From Mixophyes australis (Eukaryota; Chordata; Amphibia; Anura; Limnodynastidae): DNA of 64,000 nt. Position numbers and translations under genes: made by a program. The stretch spans positions 42,871,824 through 42,935,823 of the forward strand of contig JAVHZZ010000009.1 of NCBI GenBank assembly GCA_036250195.1, read 5' to 3'. Below the pieces are notes generated by a model. The model was not told the DNA's origin, ran no database searches, and worked only from the letters and a program-made list of their open reading frames with translations. Below are positions 33,175 through 43,257 of the stretch, piece by piece (position 1 is the stretch's first letter; every line of letters starts with the position of its first letter).

Positions 33175-33850
33175 TGTGTTGACACAGGCCTTCCCAGGGC
33201 GCGGAGTCTAATGGACCCTCCAGTCTTCACCAAGAACCGCCGCAAGGCGGGATGGGTTTTGCTGCCGGAGGCCCGCCGGTCGCGACCCCTAGGGTAGCCC
33301 CCTGATGTAATAGATGAGAAACCGGTAGATGGAAGATCCGGTGAACAGACTCTATGGTGGCAGAGTTGGGCAGGATAATTAGCTGAAATATATCAGCACT
33401 GAATAAAGACTCCTGACGCCTCTCAGTGGGTCGGAAACACTGAAGCTCACCACATATAGAAGAGTTGCAGGGTTGGATACCCAGGAGCACAGCGGGGTTG
33501 GATACACTGGAGCATGGGCAACTGAGAAGAGTATAGGAATAGTCGGGTCGGATACATAGTAATTCAGCCGGGTCGGATACACCAGGGAGCGAGCAGCAGA
33601 ATGGTCAAAATGGATAGCCGGGTCGGATACATGAATGTCAGCCGGGTCGGATACACAGTGGACAAAAGCAGCAGGATGGTCAAACATGAATAGACAGGTC
33701 GGATACACAGAAGGTTAGCTGGATAGACCAGAAGGAGTAGTCAAACAAGCAGAGATCATACACAGGGAAATCAGCAGGATCAGCACAGGTAATATGTAAG
33801 GGAGCCAGATGCCAAGCAGTAACTCGTTTCTCTGACACAGGCAGTGTGTT
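33175..33850 (-). mobile_element. probable gypsy LTR with GGGTCGGATACA repeats
   Basis: Starts near TGTGTTGACACAGG. The block AGTCTTCACCAAGAACCGCC at about 33211 matches the LTR at 20576-20610. The right end and target duplication were not found. Confidence 0.5.
33470..33720. repeat. irregular minisatellite, GGGTYGGATACA core
   Basis: The core GGGTTGGATAC or GGGTCGGATACA recurs at least seven times at uneven spacing. Read on the minus strand it gives repeated VSDP or VYPT residues in an open frame, which is an artefact of the repeat. Confidence 0.85.
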
Positions 33851-34597
33851 AGTGAAAGCAAAGGTTCAGGAAATCGCACATTGCATACTCTAGTTAACGA
33901 TGTTAGGTAATACATGTTTAAAATGATGCTGCCTGTATAATGTAAATAGACTAGTTTAAATCGGATTCCTGGTGGGAAAATCGGAGTGCATACCCTGGAG
34001 AGCTGACCCCCACCTTTGGATATTTTGGTTTGAACTGGCCTATGACCTGCAGTACACTGCACCTTCCTGAAGCCTGGACCAATAGAAGCAAGCCACATCA
34101 TCTGCATTGTTTTACTGTATTCACTGACTGTATACTAGCAGGGGCTCTGGACTTAGAGGACAGTCTTTTTGACCACAGCCTTCAGACCTTAATGACTGTA
34201 CACTGGATCCAGGGCGCCTGCGATAAGTAACGGCTGTTCTTGTTTTATTCGGAATTGTTATTCTGCTACTTTTGACTATTAAATTACTTTGTGCTTTGGA
34301 ACCACACATCGGTAATCGACAATCGTTATTGGATAGCAATTAGACGTGCATAAAAATATTATGCCTGTCAGCTAATGTTTGATTCTATGACCACACCAGC
34401 CTTGCTGTATGTGCAATTTACATGTTGTGTTTTTCCACTAACCTATTTATTGTATAAATTAGTATAATGTTGGAGGTGGTAGAGGTTCTTAAATTTACCC
34501 CCAACAAGCATCAGAGAAGGCCACAGAGAGCCCCAGAATAGTGCAGCCATGGATCTCAGCATTAGGCTGCTTTCTGTTACTTGGCCCTGTTTCCATC
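33851..34597. other. non-coding DNA, part LTR-like
   Basis: A stretch at 34215-34340 (GGCTGTTCTTG, TATTAAATTACTTTGTGC) resembles the R/U5 end of a plus-oriented LTR. No boundaries. No gene. Confidence 0.3.
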
Positions 34598-34600
34598 TTA

Positions 34601-34783
34601 GGGGGATATTCAATACACTTTTTGGTACACGATTACGTGCGACTGCACGAGTCCCAATACCACAACATCGCAGATTTCTGTGCGCACCCCATAGGGTTGC
34701 GAACAATGTTGCAGTATCGTATTGTCAGTTTACATGCGCAGCCCTGCATAATCGCGGCCCAAGAAGCTAATTGAATGTGCCCC
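34601..34783. mobile_element. 183-bp MITE (3-bp duplication TTA)
   Basis: Inverted ends GGGGGATATTCAAT and ATTGAATGTGCCCC flanked by TTA at 34598-34600 and 34784-34786. Inside are CGATTACGTGCGACTGC-type CG-rich motifs. The TTA duplication fits PIF/Harbinger target sites (TWA). Related in its end to the half element at 18372. Confidence 0.78.
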
Positions 34784-34786
34784 TTA

Positions 34787-35313
34787 GAGTGAAAGGCATT
34801 AGAGGTGTTTAGTGTTACCCTTGCCCAAAATTGGTAGAGCAAGCAAGAACCACCCAGGACACTGGAGAGTTACTGTAGTAAACCTTGGCTCCATAACATA
34901 GTAGTTTGGGTTGTGTCAACCCTGGAGTGGGGTCCTCCAACAATGTTATCCTCCTTGATGGTAACATAATTTTTCATTATTTATTTATATACTGTACCAA
35001 TCGCATAGGCTATGGGTGTTGCAAATTATGAGAGTTCTGGGATCGCTACTGCAGTGGTTTCAACATTCAATTAGGATATAATGAAACTCTTCCTTTAAAA
35101 GAGAACACATTTTTTATTTAGTGATACTGAGCTGCAGTGTCTCAGGATAGGGGAAAGTGCTGAGGGGAAAACAGCAATAAAATGCAATGTTAATACTTAT
35201 TGCGATAAGAGGGATAAATACTGTATCCCAGCTTAGAAAGAAGATACTAAAGGTGTGTGCTATATCTAACCAAGAAACAACACATAATAGTTATAAAGCA
35301 TGTTGTGTACAGC
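34787..35313. other. non-coding DNA, no gene recognised
   Basis: No domain, element end or tandem structure identified. Confidence 0.3.
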
Positions 35314-35340
35314 TACATACCTCTCAACATTTAGAATCAC

Positions 35341-35792
35341 GAAATCAGGAAAAAATAAGCCATGCCCCTGTCTCGACTCAGCCCCGCACACAAATTGGCT
35401 AAGTGGTTAGCACTTCTGCCTCACAGCACTGGGGTCATGAGTTCACTTTCCGACCATGGCTTTATCTGTGAGGAGTTTGTATGTTTTCCCAGTTTTTGCG
35501 TGGGTTTCCTCCAGGTGCTCCGGTTTCCTCCCACACTCCAAAAAGATACTAGAAGGCTAATTGGTTGTTATCAAATTGACCCTAGTCTCTGTGTCTGTCT
35601 GCATGTGCGTGTGTGTTGGGGAATTTAGACTGTAAGCTACAATGGGGCAGGGACTGATGTGAGTGAGTTCTCTGTACAATGCTGCGGAATTAGTGGCGCT
35701 ATATAAATAAATGATGTTGATGATGATGATGAAATCAGGACAAAATAAGCCATTTTCCTGTCTCGACAAGCCCCGTCCACAAATTGGCACCT
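35341..35792. repeat. about 60-bp direct repeat flanking the SINE
   Basis: 35341-35399 and 35732-35792 align over about 60 bp with a few differences: both contain GAAATCAGGA, AATAAGCC, CTGTCTCGAC and CACAAATTGG. This is much longer than a normal SINE target duplication. Confidence 0.85.
35397..35731 (+). mobile_element. tRNA-derived SINE, copy 4
   Basis: Nearly complete: GGTTAGCACTTCTGCCTCAC, B-box-like GTTCACTTTCC (diverged), GTTTCCTCCAGGTGCTCC, TTTAGACTGTAAGC, and a TATATAAATAAATGATGTTG tail. It lacks the first part of the A box. It is bounded by an imperfect direct repeat of about 60 bp. Confidence 0.9.
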
Positions 35793-35892
35793 TTTATGTT
35801 AAAACTCCTGCCCCTTTTGTTAAGCCATGCTCATTTAGTGGGTCTCAAATCGTAATGTTCCACCAAACTCGGGACAGTTGGGAGCTATGTAA

Positions 35893-36333
35893 CTTACAAG
35901 TTCTTAATGTCAGGTTAGAGTTTCCTCAGTCTCAACATGTACAAAGCCCCTCTAACAGTCCTTCCCTTTTCTCCTTGTGGCTTCATATTTACCTCTAAAT
36001 ATTACATACTTCAAAGTAAGTGTTGGAGTTTTCTATCAAGATTCTCTTCACTATGTGTACTATTTAATGCCAAACTGCCCTCCTAAAATAAAGTGCAACC
36101 ATTTATTATCCTTCAGGGCATATCCGCCATATTTTCTGATATGGAAATCAGGACATTTTAGGACACACTCTGTATCCATCCAGTCCCTCATTATGCTAAA
36201 ACAACACCATACATTGTGAGGCTCCAAAAACAAATTAATAGTCCTTCAAAATGTATTTATCTAGCACAATATTAGGTATTACTATTGTATCAGATATAAC
36301 ACATCAGGATTTTTTAAATAAGATTGAACTTAC
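35893..36333. other. intron downstream of the astrotactin-like exon
   Basis: No element recognised. It starts at the GTAAGT donor at 36333 (minus strand). Confidence 0.4.
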
Positions 36334-36521
36334 CATGACAGATACGTGTAGGACATGAATCTGTTCATCTAGTTCCTGTACAGGCTCTTGCAAAGTTGGA
36401 GAGGTGTTGACTGAAGTATGCTCCCTCATGCGTAAAAATAGGTGGAAGTAAAGAGTTCCATTTTCCAACCATTTCTGAGTCCAGTGTACAAGAGAAAGGT
36501 CCTCACTGCTGCCAGACATCT
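36334..36521 (-). CDS. ASTN1: internal exon of astrotactin (likely ASTN1)
   Basis: A 188-bp exon on the minus strand: acceptor TATGTATTTTCAG just before 36521, donor ATG|GTAAGT at 36334/36333. It starts in phase 1 (AG completes a codon that would be Glu if the previous exon ends in G) and ends in phase 0, with 62 uninterrupted codons. The segment SSEDLSLVHW...WLENGTLYFH, ending in EQIHVLHVSVM, matches the extracellular juxtamembrane part of astrotactins, which precedes the first membrane segment. NGT at codons 20-22 is a possible N-glycosylation site. Astrotactins are neuronal membrane proteins involved in glia-guided migration. The PT-QEP linker looks closer to ASTN1 than ASTN2, from memory. 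Neighbouring exons, including the membrane segment, are not in view. An isolated exon fossil is less likely given both intact splice sites. Confidence 0.75.
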
Positions 36522-36750
36522 CTGAAAATACATATAATTATTATTATTAGATATATATCAACGTATAATCATATAATATTATCAATATGGAAAATAAAAG
36601 TCATTAGTTCTTTAAATGAAACACATAATGTAAGTGACCAGTGCAGTTTTACATGTACATTACAAAGATGACGTATTACCAGATTACCTTATTTCTGTAG
36701 CAATGTCATTATTGTGTGCAACTGAAATAAAAATATATTATTATATACAT
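36522..36750. other. intron upstream of the astrotactin-like exon
   Basis: AT-rich with ATTATTATT near 36538. It includes the polypyrimidine tract and acceptor of the exon on the minus strand. Confidence 0.4.
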
Positions 36751-36753
36751 AGT

Positions 36754-37065
36754 GGGCCTGATTCAGTAAGGAAAATAAAGCAAAAAAAGAAGTAACTTTG
36801 CACCTTGGCAAAACCATGTTGCATTGGAGGGGATGTAAATTTAAAATGAGGGGACAGATTTATAGTTGTGGTAGGACACGTCCTAGATCAACTTTAAATT
36901 TAAAAATAAGCTATCAAGTATATGTGTGCTACATGAAAAAGCAGCCAGTGTTTTCCATATGTGCAAAATAATAAACTAATTTGCACCCCATGCATTGTAA
37001 CATGGTTTGTCCAGGAGCAAATTTACTTCTTTTTTTTTCTTTGCTCTCCTTAATGTATCAGGCCC
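36754..37065. mobile_element. Harbinger-like MITE, 312 bp (3-bp duplication AGT)
   Basis: Ends GGGCCTGATTCAGTAAGGA and TCCTTAATGTATCAGGCCC, flanked by AGT at 36751-36753 and 37066-37068. It matches the copy at 20252-20572, including the ACCATGTTGCATTGGA arm. It lies about 230 bp upstream of the astrotactin-like exon. Confidence 0.87.
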
Positions 37066-37201
37066 AGTAAGTGCAATGACAATGATTATAGTTATGTAGT
37101 AATTAAACTAACGACTTGAATCTTCATCCTATAGGACAAGCAAGCAGCACAGGATGCAGCAGATTTTTATAAAATTGTGAATAAAGATCAGAATTTTAAT
37201 G

Positions 37202-37205
<4 letters not shown>

Positions 37206-37236
<31 letters not shown>
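37206..37236. repeat. (AT)n microsatellite
   Basis: About 15 perfect AT units. Confidence 0.97.
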
Positions 37237-37238
<2 letters not shown>

Positions 37239-37770
37239 GGTTGGTGTTGGTAAATTGATAACCTATAATACCATACAGAATTTGCTAACTACAAGTTTTC
37301 CAGCAAAAATTCTATTCTTCCCAAACTGTAATGTAAAAAAAGCTTCACACACAAAATTGACATATATAATAAAGACAGCCCCAAATAGTATGGATCTAAA
37401 GTGGTAGGGGATTGGACTTTGATTAGTATTATTATGATTATTATTGTTTTGATGTGATGAATGGATTATACTTTTGCACAGTGTTCCCTCCATTTTTACA
37501 CTTCTCCGCAAACTAAACACAGTGTAAGGTGCAGAGTAGACGAGCACATGGATGAGTGCTTGGTGGACTACCCAGACCTACTGGAGCAAAATCAAGAGGT
37601 GTTGCATTATACATCCAAAACATATGTGGAAAATAAACTCACAAAAGAACGCACAGAAAAAAACTATTCAATTGATGTCACCTTTTAATAATATAAACAT
37701 TAATGATATAACATAAAATAAAACATTTTATTTTATTATTTTTTTCACCATTAAATAAATTTATTAGAAT
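37237..37770. other. non-coding or degenerate sequence; one unexplained frame
   Basis: A 75-codon frame at 37461-37688 (EHMDECLVDYPDLLEQ...) has protein-like composition, but I do not recognise it. It lies just upstream of the repeat end at 37780-38180 and could be a transposase-associated remnant. Confidence 0.3.
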
Positions 37771-37779
37771 GCAGTTAAT

Positions 37780-38180
37780 CTCAACTGTACATAAAATACT
37801 ATTTTACAGTTGCTCCTGATTGCAAACACATGTTCTAGCATACATACTCATCAGTAGTAATCTGCACTTAGACTAGACTTGTAGCTGATGCAAGACACAA
37901 ATGTCTTAGAATTGGCTAGACCTTGAATCGGATGCTGCTCCGTGCACTCGAGCTTGGCATGTACTTACTGTACTGACATACATTGACTACTGACATACGC
38001 CCATTTCCCTCCCGTACCACCTATGAAAATGTAGATTGTAATAAGTATCCTGTGCACTCGAAGATGAATTGAAAGCTGTTGCGTACTGTGACGTATGGTC
38101 TGGATCTGGGCATGTGCAGAGTAATTGTGTGCATTACATTCAACGAATCACCAGTTACACTCCTTAATGAATCAGGCCCC
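37780..38180. mobile_element. 3' end of a Harbinger-like element, copy 1
   Basis: Aligns with 38605-38970: both start with CATAAAATAYTATTT and CACAGTTGCTCCTGATTGCA (TACAG here), pass through GCACTCGAG, GCATGYGCAGAGTRATTGTG, and end CTTAATGAATCAGGCCC or a close variant. That end matches the right terminus of the MITEs at 20252 and 36754. The matching left end is not identified. Confidence 0.6.
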
Positions 38181-38604
38181 TAATATGCTTCGTTAATGAG
38201 GCCGAGTGTGCCTGGCTATGCTAAATTCAAATAAATGCAACTACACTATGACAAAGCAATAAAACGAAATTAAAACTGTATTTGAATTTGGCAAATAAGT
38301 AAATTTGTTTTCACAAAGCATGACACAACACGCAAAATGGACAAGACACAGTGCAAAATCTTTTTTGGTGACATCATGCATTTTGATTTGTGTCCATAAG
38401 CATGGATTTCTGCCAATGTGCATTTGTTTGCAGAGCAAGACAGCTGCGTTTGCAGAGGAGCAGAAATGTACACCAGCTGATGGGAGGAATTTGACAGAGC
38501 AAGGATATTGCTTGCAAAGTATAGACTAGGTACAGTGGTGGATGGTGGAGAAGGTTGTTTTTTATTATTTTTTTTGTCATGAAATACGTTTGTTAGTATT
38601 CTGT

Positions 38605-38970
38605 TTATGTCTACTTAACATAAAATATTATTTCACAGTTGCTCCTGATTGCAAACACATGTTATAGCACGCATATGAGACTGCCATCACTACTGATCAG
38701 GAATTAGACTAGCCCTGTGAATGGAGCAAGAGATATGGCAGAAAAACAAGTAACTTTGAGACACTCAGAGCTTGACCCGGACGTGGCTACGTGCTCTCGA
38801 GTTTGGTGCACCCCTTCTGTACATTCACTACGATAAAATGCCCCTTCCCTGCCACGGCCATTCCCCAAAATCATTTGCTGAATAAGTGTCCTGGCTCCAG
38901 GCATGCGCAGAGTGATTGTGTGTATGTTACGCTCAAAATAAGCAGATACGTGCCTTGATGAATTAGGCCC
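38605..38970. mobile_element. 3' end of a Harbinger-like element, copy 2
   Basis: Diverged direct repeat of 37780-38180, ending CCTTGATGAATTAGGCCC. The frame 38305-38529 just upstream ends QGYCLQSID and is unidentified. Confidence 0.55.
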
Positions 38971-39156
38971 TTAAGTGTCTGGAATATCGCAAAACTTCCA
39001 TATAAGTTATTTTCACACATCACATATTACAAAAATGCATAAATGTTCTTTAGAAAGGAAGATGAAATTAACAAATTCAAGCCAAAGCTCTGTATTGCCA
39101 TTTCTATAGTTCTTTATTTTAAGAAATAAATGAACACATGCGTTCTTCATTTACGT

Positions 39157-39746
39157 TAGAGATGCTCGGTCTCGGTTTTCTAAAAACCGCGCCCACCCGA
39201 ACTTAGGGGATCCAAGTAGGTTCGCGAGTCGGCTCGGTATCTCCGCGCACCCTCGGATCTGAATCTAGGTAAAAACGTCATTGTTGCGTTGTCGGATCTG
39301 GGGGGTTTTGATTCCATAAGAACCTCCCCAGGAGATCCAGCGCCATTGCTCACACAGAAACAGGGGTAGCAGTGTTTTTGTCACTCTTCATTCTCCAGTG
39401 ACATTGCTCAGTGCTATTGCTCATACAGAAACATGGGTAGCAGTATTCTTGTCACTCTCCAGTCTCCAGTGCCATTGCTCAGTGATATTGCTCATAGAGA
39501 AATAGGAGGGGTAGCAGTGTTCTTGTCACTTGACAAAAATTGACTGGAAATGACTGGAAATTAATGTTATTGAGGTTAATAATAATGTAGGGAAAAAAAG
39601 TGGCAAATTCTGTGATTTTAGATAAAAAAAATCGGGTTCCAAAACCAAAACACGCAAGGGCGGTTTTGCCAAAACCAAAACACGAAGTTAATCCATATCC
39701 AAAACCAAAACCAAAATCAAAACACGGGGGTCAGTGAACATCTCTA
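39157..39746 (+). mobile_element. internally deleted hAT, relative of the 9806-15562 element
   Basis: The left end TAGAGATGCTCGGTCTCGG corresponds to the reverse complement of the right end of the full element; the right end GGGGGTCAGTGAACATCTCTA, preceded by CCAAAACC repeats, corresponds to its left end. So it lies in the opposite orientation and keeps both subterminal regions. The transposase gene is absent. The 590-bp copy is flanked by ATTTACGT and ATTTACAT, a 7/8 match, consistent with an 8-bp duplication with one later change. It is a candidate substrate for the intact transposase. Confidence 0.88.
39340..39530. repeat. imperfect tandem repeat in the deleted hAT, three units
   Basis: GCCATTGCTCACACAGAAAC, then GTAGCAGTGTTTTTGTCACT, recurs about three times in changed form over 190 bp. 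It differs from both 100-bp arrays of the full element. Confidence 0.75.
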
Positions 39747-39754
39747 ATTTACAT

Positions 39755-40680
39755 CTTGCATCTTCCCACAAACCCCCATCTGCACTTCTACTCATAACCT
39801 TTTCCCTTTATTTGGTAGTTTTCTCTGAGTGATATTTAACTTATTGCCTTAATGTACTATGTACAGTATATAGTCCTTATATTTTTGCCTGGACATGTAC
39901 TATTTTGATTTTTTAGCGGAAAGAAATCTTAATAAACAGCAATTTAAAATAAAAATAAATGTTGAAATAAGTTGACAGGATACAATTGTTAATAGTGACA
40001 AAATGTATAAATGTAATATGTAGCATTCATTAGTTCCATTCCAAGGCACCATTATCATCTTACAGAACTCTACTATCATCCTTCTGTATGTTCCATCAAC
40101 ATTATCTATTGCTGTCCAGCACATGAGACTGATTGAACTTACACCACAGCAACAAGTGTTGAAACACTTGATAAATGTCTTCTGTCTATTATAATATAAT
40201 AGAAGCTGGCTAATGAAGTAAAAGGTGCAAGTATATCCAGAAAGATAAGTTCTTGAGTGTTCATTAAAGAGGTATGGACTGTGCAGACATGAGCATAGAT
40301 ATGAGGGATTGTGGGATAAATATTGTTGGTTTTATGTACCAAGAGAGTCGGGGAGTAAATGTAAGTGTTGTAAATAAAGGATAATATTTTGGTGATTAAG
40401 GGTAGGTTATCTATTGAACTATGGGGGCTAAGACTACAGTGCTTAGGGAAAATGTTATACATCCCTTAAGTGAAGAGAAAAGGGAAAAGTCATGGAAGTA
40501 GGAGTGGGGGAGTAGAAAGGGTATAGTCTATGGATATAGATTTCAGACTACAGAATGTTTCTGGTAAGGTAAGATAGTTAGAAAAAGTGGTCTGTATCAA
40601 TTTGGCCTATACACCAAACCAATACAAATCATCTAATTAAGCAAATTACACACAAAAATTACTTTCCGTGATATGTTGAA
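39755..40680. other. non-coding DNA, no gene recognised
   Basis: The high-coordinate part may belong to the LINE that follows, but no motif was recognised. Confidence 0.3.
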
Positions 40681-40685
40681 AATAT

Positions 40686-41470
40686 TTATCCAACCTTAGT
40701 CAACGCAGTCGCTGCGGAGTGTTGAGAATGAAAGCCTAACTGAAGAGGATCCAGTAGGTTGTGTGAGGAAAGAAAGTGTATAGGTGAGTGTAGGAAATTC
40801 TCTTGAGAAACCTGGAGGCACATGGGAGCTGAGAAATGAGACAGTAATCGGACATGACAGTTTGGGTCAGAATTTAGTTTGTTCAGAATAGGAGTAATCA
40901 CTAAGTGTTTGAATAATGGTGGAAAGATACCAGTAGAGAGAGATTACAGACTTTAGTTATGGGTAGGATGAGCACAGGAGACAGGGATCTACTGATATCT
41001 GAATGAATAGAGTCAAGGGGACAAGAGGAAGAGTAGTAAGAAGAAAGTAGATACTTCATCTTTATTTGTGGGATCAAATGAAGAGAGGGTGTCAGAGGAT
41101 GCTGGGAAGGAATTGAGCTGGTTGTTTGTTGAGGAAGATGATTCCATTTCAAGTCGAATATTAACATTCTTGTCTTTGAAGTAAAATGTAAGATCTTGAG
41201 CACTGACAGTAGTTGGAGGGTTCGGGGTGGGAGGATTAAGAAGAGCTTTAAATATATTAAAAAGTGTTTGGGGTTAGAATCCTGAATAGAGATGAAAGAT
41301 TGAAAGTATGTTTGTTTTGCAGTGTCTAGAGCATTTTGATATGAGTGGTAGATAGCTGTATATTTAAGGAAATAATTAGAGGAATGAGATTTACGCCAGT
41401 GACGTTCTGCTTTGCGAGAAAGTATTTGAAGGTTTTGTGTTACTTTACTTTGTTACAAACAGAGCTGCAT
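40686..41470 (-). pseudogene. L2-like LINE reverse transcriptase fragment
   Basis: On the minus strand, frames at 40901-41203 and 40686-40901 give SCPLDSIHSDISRSLSPVLI, then VITPILNKLNSDPN, FLSSHNLLDPLQLGFHSQHS and TALTKV. This order matches the N-terminal part of L2/CR1-type reverse transcriptase, where QSGFRPxHST is the conserved phrase. Upstream (41205-41400) the text resembles the linker between endonuclease and RT. Stops and frameshifts are present and the catalytic YxDD part is not in view. Confidence 0.75.
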
Positions 41471-43257
41471 TCCATAAGGCACATTTAAAGGACTTTGGAA
41501 GAGATGGTAGACAGGTGATGTGTTTGAAGTTTGCTGGATTTCGGTAGTGTTCTGATATACATACAGAATAAAATATTGTAATGAAGTGTCATATAAACAA
41601 GAGAGAATAGTGTATTGACAGTGTTATTAATAAATGTGAAAGTCACATTTACCATATAAAATATAATTAAACACAAATACAAAATACAAACACAAATTAA
41701 AATCAATTAAATTAAGTAAAATTAAATACAAACATCTGTTATCTTCCCCTTAAAAATAGTTTCCTGCCACAGTTCAAATGAAAATATCAATTAAGAAATG
41801 CGAATAGATGGCCAAAACGTCATGTAATATAGAAGCCACACTAATGAAGTAAGTACTATCAGCTACAGAGGTCAGTTATTCATCAGCCAATCAGAAGCAG
41901 CTAGCTAGTGCTGCAGATTGTCATCATTGAATCTTGTTGCACCAGCTCTTCAACACTGCAAGAGATACGCATCCTGACGTGTATATACACCTGCATACAG
42001 ATCTACCTCAACTTCAATTACGCGAACACGTCCTTAGTGTATTCCGCCTATGCGTACAACTTGCAAGAGTAGTTTGAGCTGTATAACACGACCCCTTATG
42101 CTCAAAGAGGTAGATTAGAGGTGTTCACATGCAAGCACAGAACAATAAGGGCATGTAGATGCAAGTTGAGCACTCCCCATTTAGATGTGTCTTATTTTGG
42201 GTTTGTCATACATTCATTACCAAGTTAGTCTACACCTACACAAAACAGGTGGATATTTGGAGTTATATATTTGCTATGATAAATTTAAGGTTGCATATAT
42301 TTTAAGATGTGTGTACCTCAAAACTGAGACAAGGAAATGTAAGTGTGCAGACACATACATAAACGGCAATCTTTTGGTATCATAGAGAGCTAAACATATT
42401 TGATTTCATGGGTATTATAAGCTGGCAAAATTAGGGAATTTTTTCCCATCATTTTTCCTTTACTCAAGTATTGATACTTCAATATTTATATCAAAATTTA
42501 ATAATCTAGTTTTTCTTAGTACACAGATACTAAATATGTGTATTCTATGTAAAATGGGACATCATTATATGGTCCAAGGAAAGTGTATGCTTTTTAGCTC
42601 GATTTGTATTTTTCCTCTTTGTTATGCCCCAAAGCCGGGCAGTGGGGAAAACAGGAAATACATAAAACAGGGACATATAAGATACACAAAATAAATTCAG
42701 ACATGAAAATAAAAGGTAGGGAGAGCCATGCTCATGAGATAGTGGAACAGAGAACTACTGAAGCAAGAAGAATGAGTGTGGCTCAGAGTGGAAAATGGAT
42801 ATCGTCTTCCTTCTGGTGGACAAATGAAAGTAACAAAATGTCATGTTGAAAATTGGCAACAAAATCATATAATATAGGCATGAACAATGAAGACGACACC
42901 CATTAGCTTCAAGGGTGAATTCAGTCAGCTAATCAGAAGTGGTTAGCTAGTGTTAGTGACCATCATCATCATCATCAATGTGTATTTGCACAAGCCCTCA
43001 GGCACCTGCAAGCTGTATGGCTATTAACAGACTTGTTATTTTCTCATTGTCTCTTTTTCCAGCCCTTCCCTCCCCCATGTCACCTCTCTAAGTGTAAGGA
43101 GGTGCAAGTACCAAGTTTGCATATGGATGTAAGGAACACTTTTTTTGAGGGCATGCGCAGTACAAATTTCCATTCTTTATGCTAAACAAATGGGTATATG
43201 TCCAATTCAGCATGAGACCCAATGTGAACAAGGATTAGTGAAGACTGAATAGAGATA
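41471..43257. other. non-coding DNA with old repeats
   Basis: Around 41880-41930 and 42910-42960 two passages share CAGCYAATCAGAAGYRGYTAGCTAGTG, suggesting a diverged repeat pair about 1 kb apart. ATCATCATCATC is present near 42963. No gene seen. Confidence 0.4.

Larger units (their letters stand above)
35314..35892. mobile_element. TACATACCTCYCAAC-ended element carrying a SINE
   Basis: Left end TACATACCTCTCAAC; right end GTTGGGAGCTATGTAA, an imperfect inverted repeat. A SINE copy (35397-35731) sits inside. The piece GAAATCAGGAAAAAATAAGC at 35341 recurs as GAAATCAGGACAAAATAAGC at 35732. Confidence 0.6.

Noticed and set aside
33379..33708. 109-codon frame with repeated VSDP/VYPT residues
   Set aside because: Produced by the GGGTCGGATACA minisatellite.
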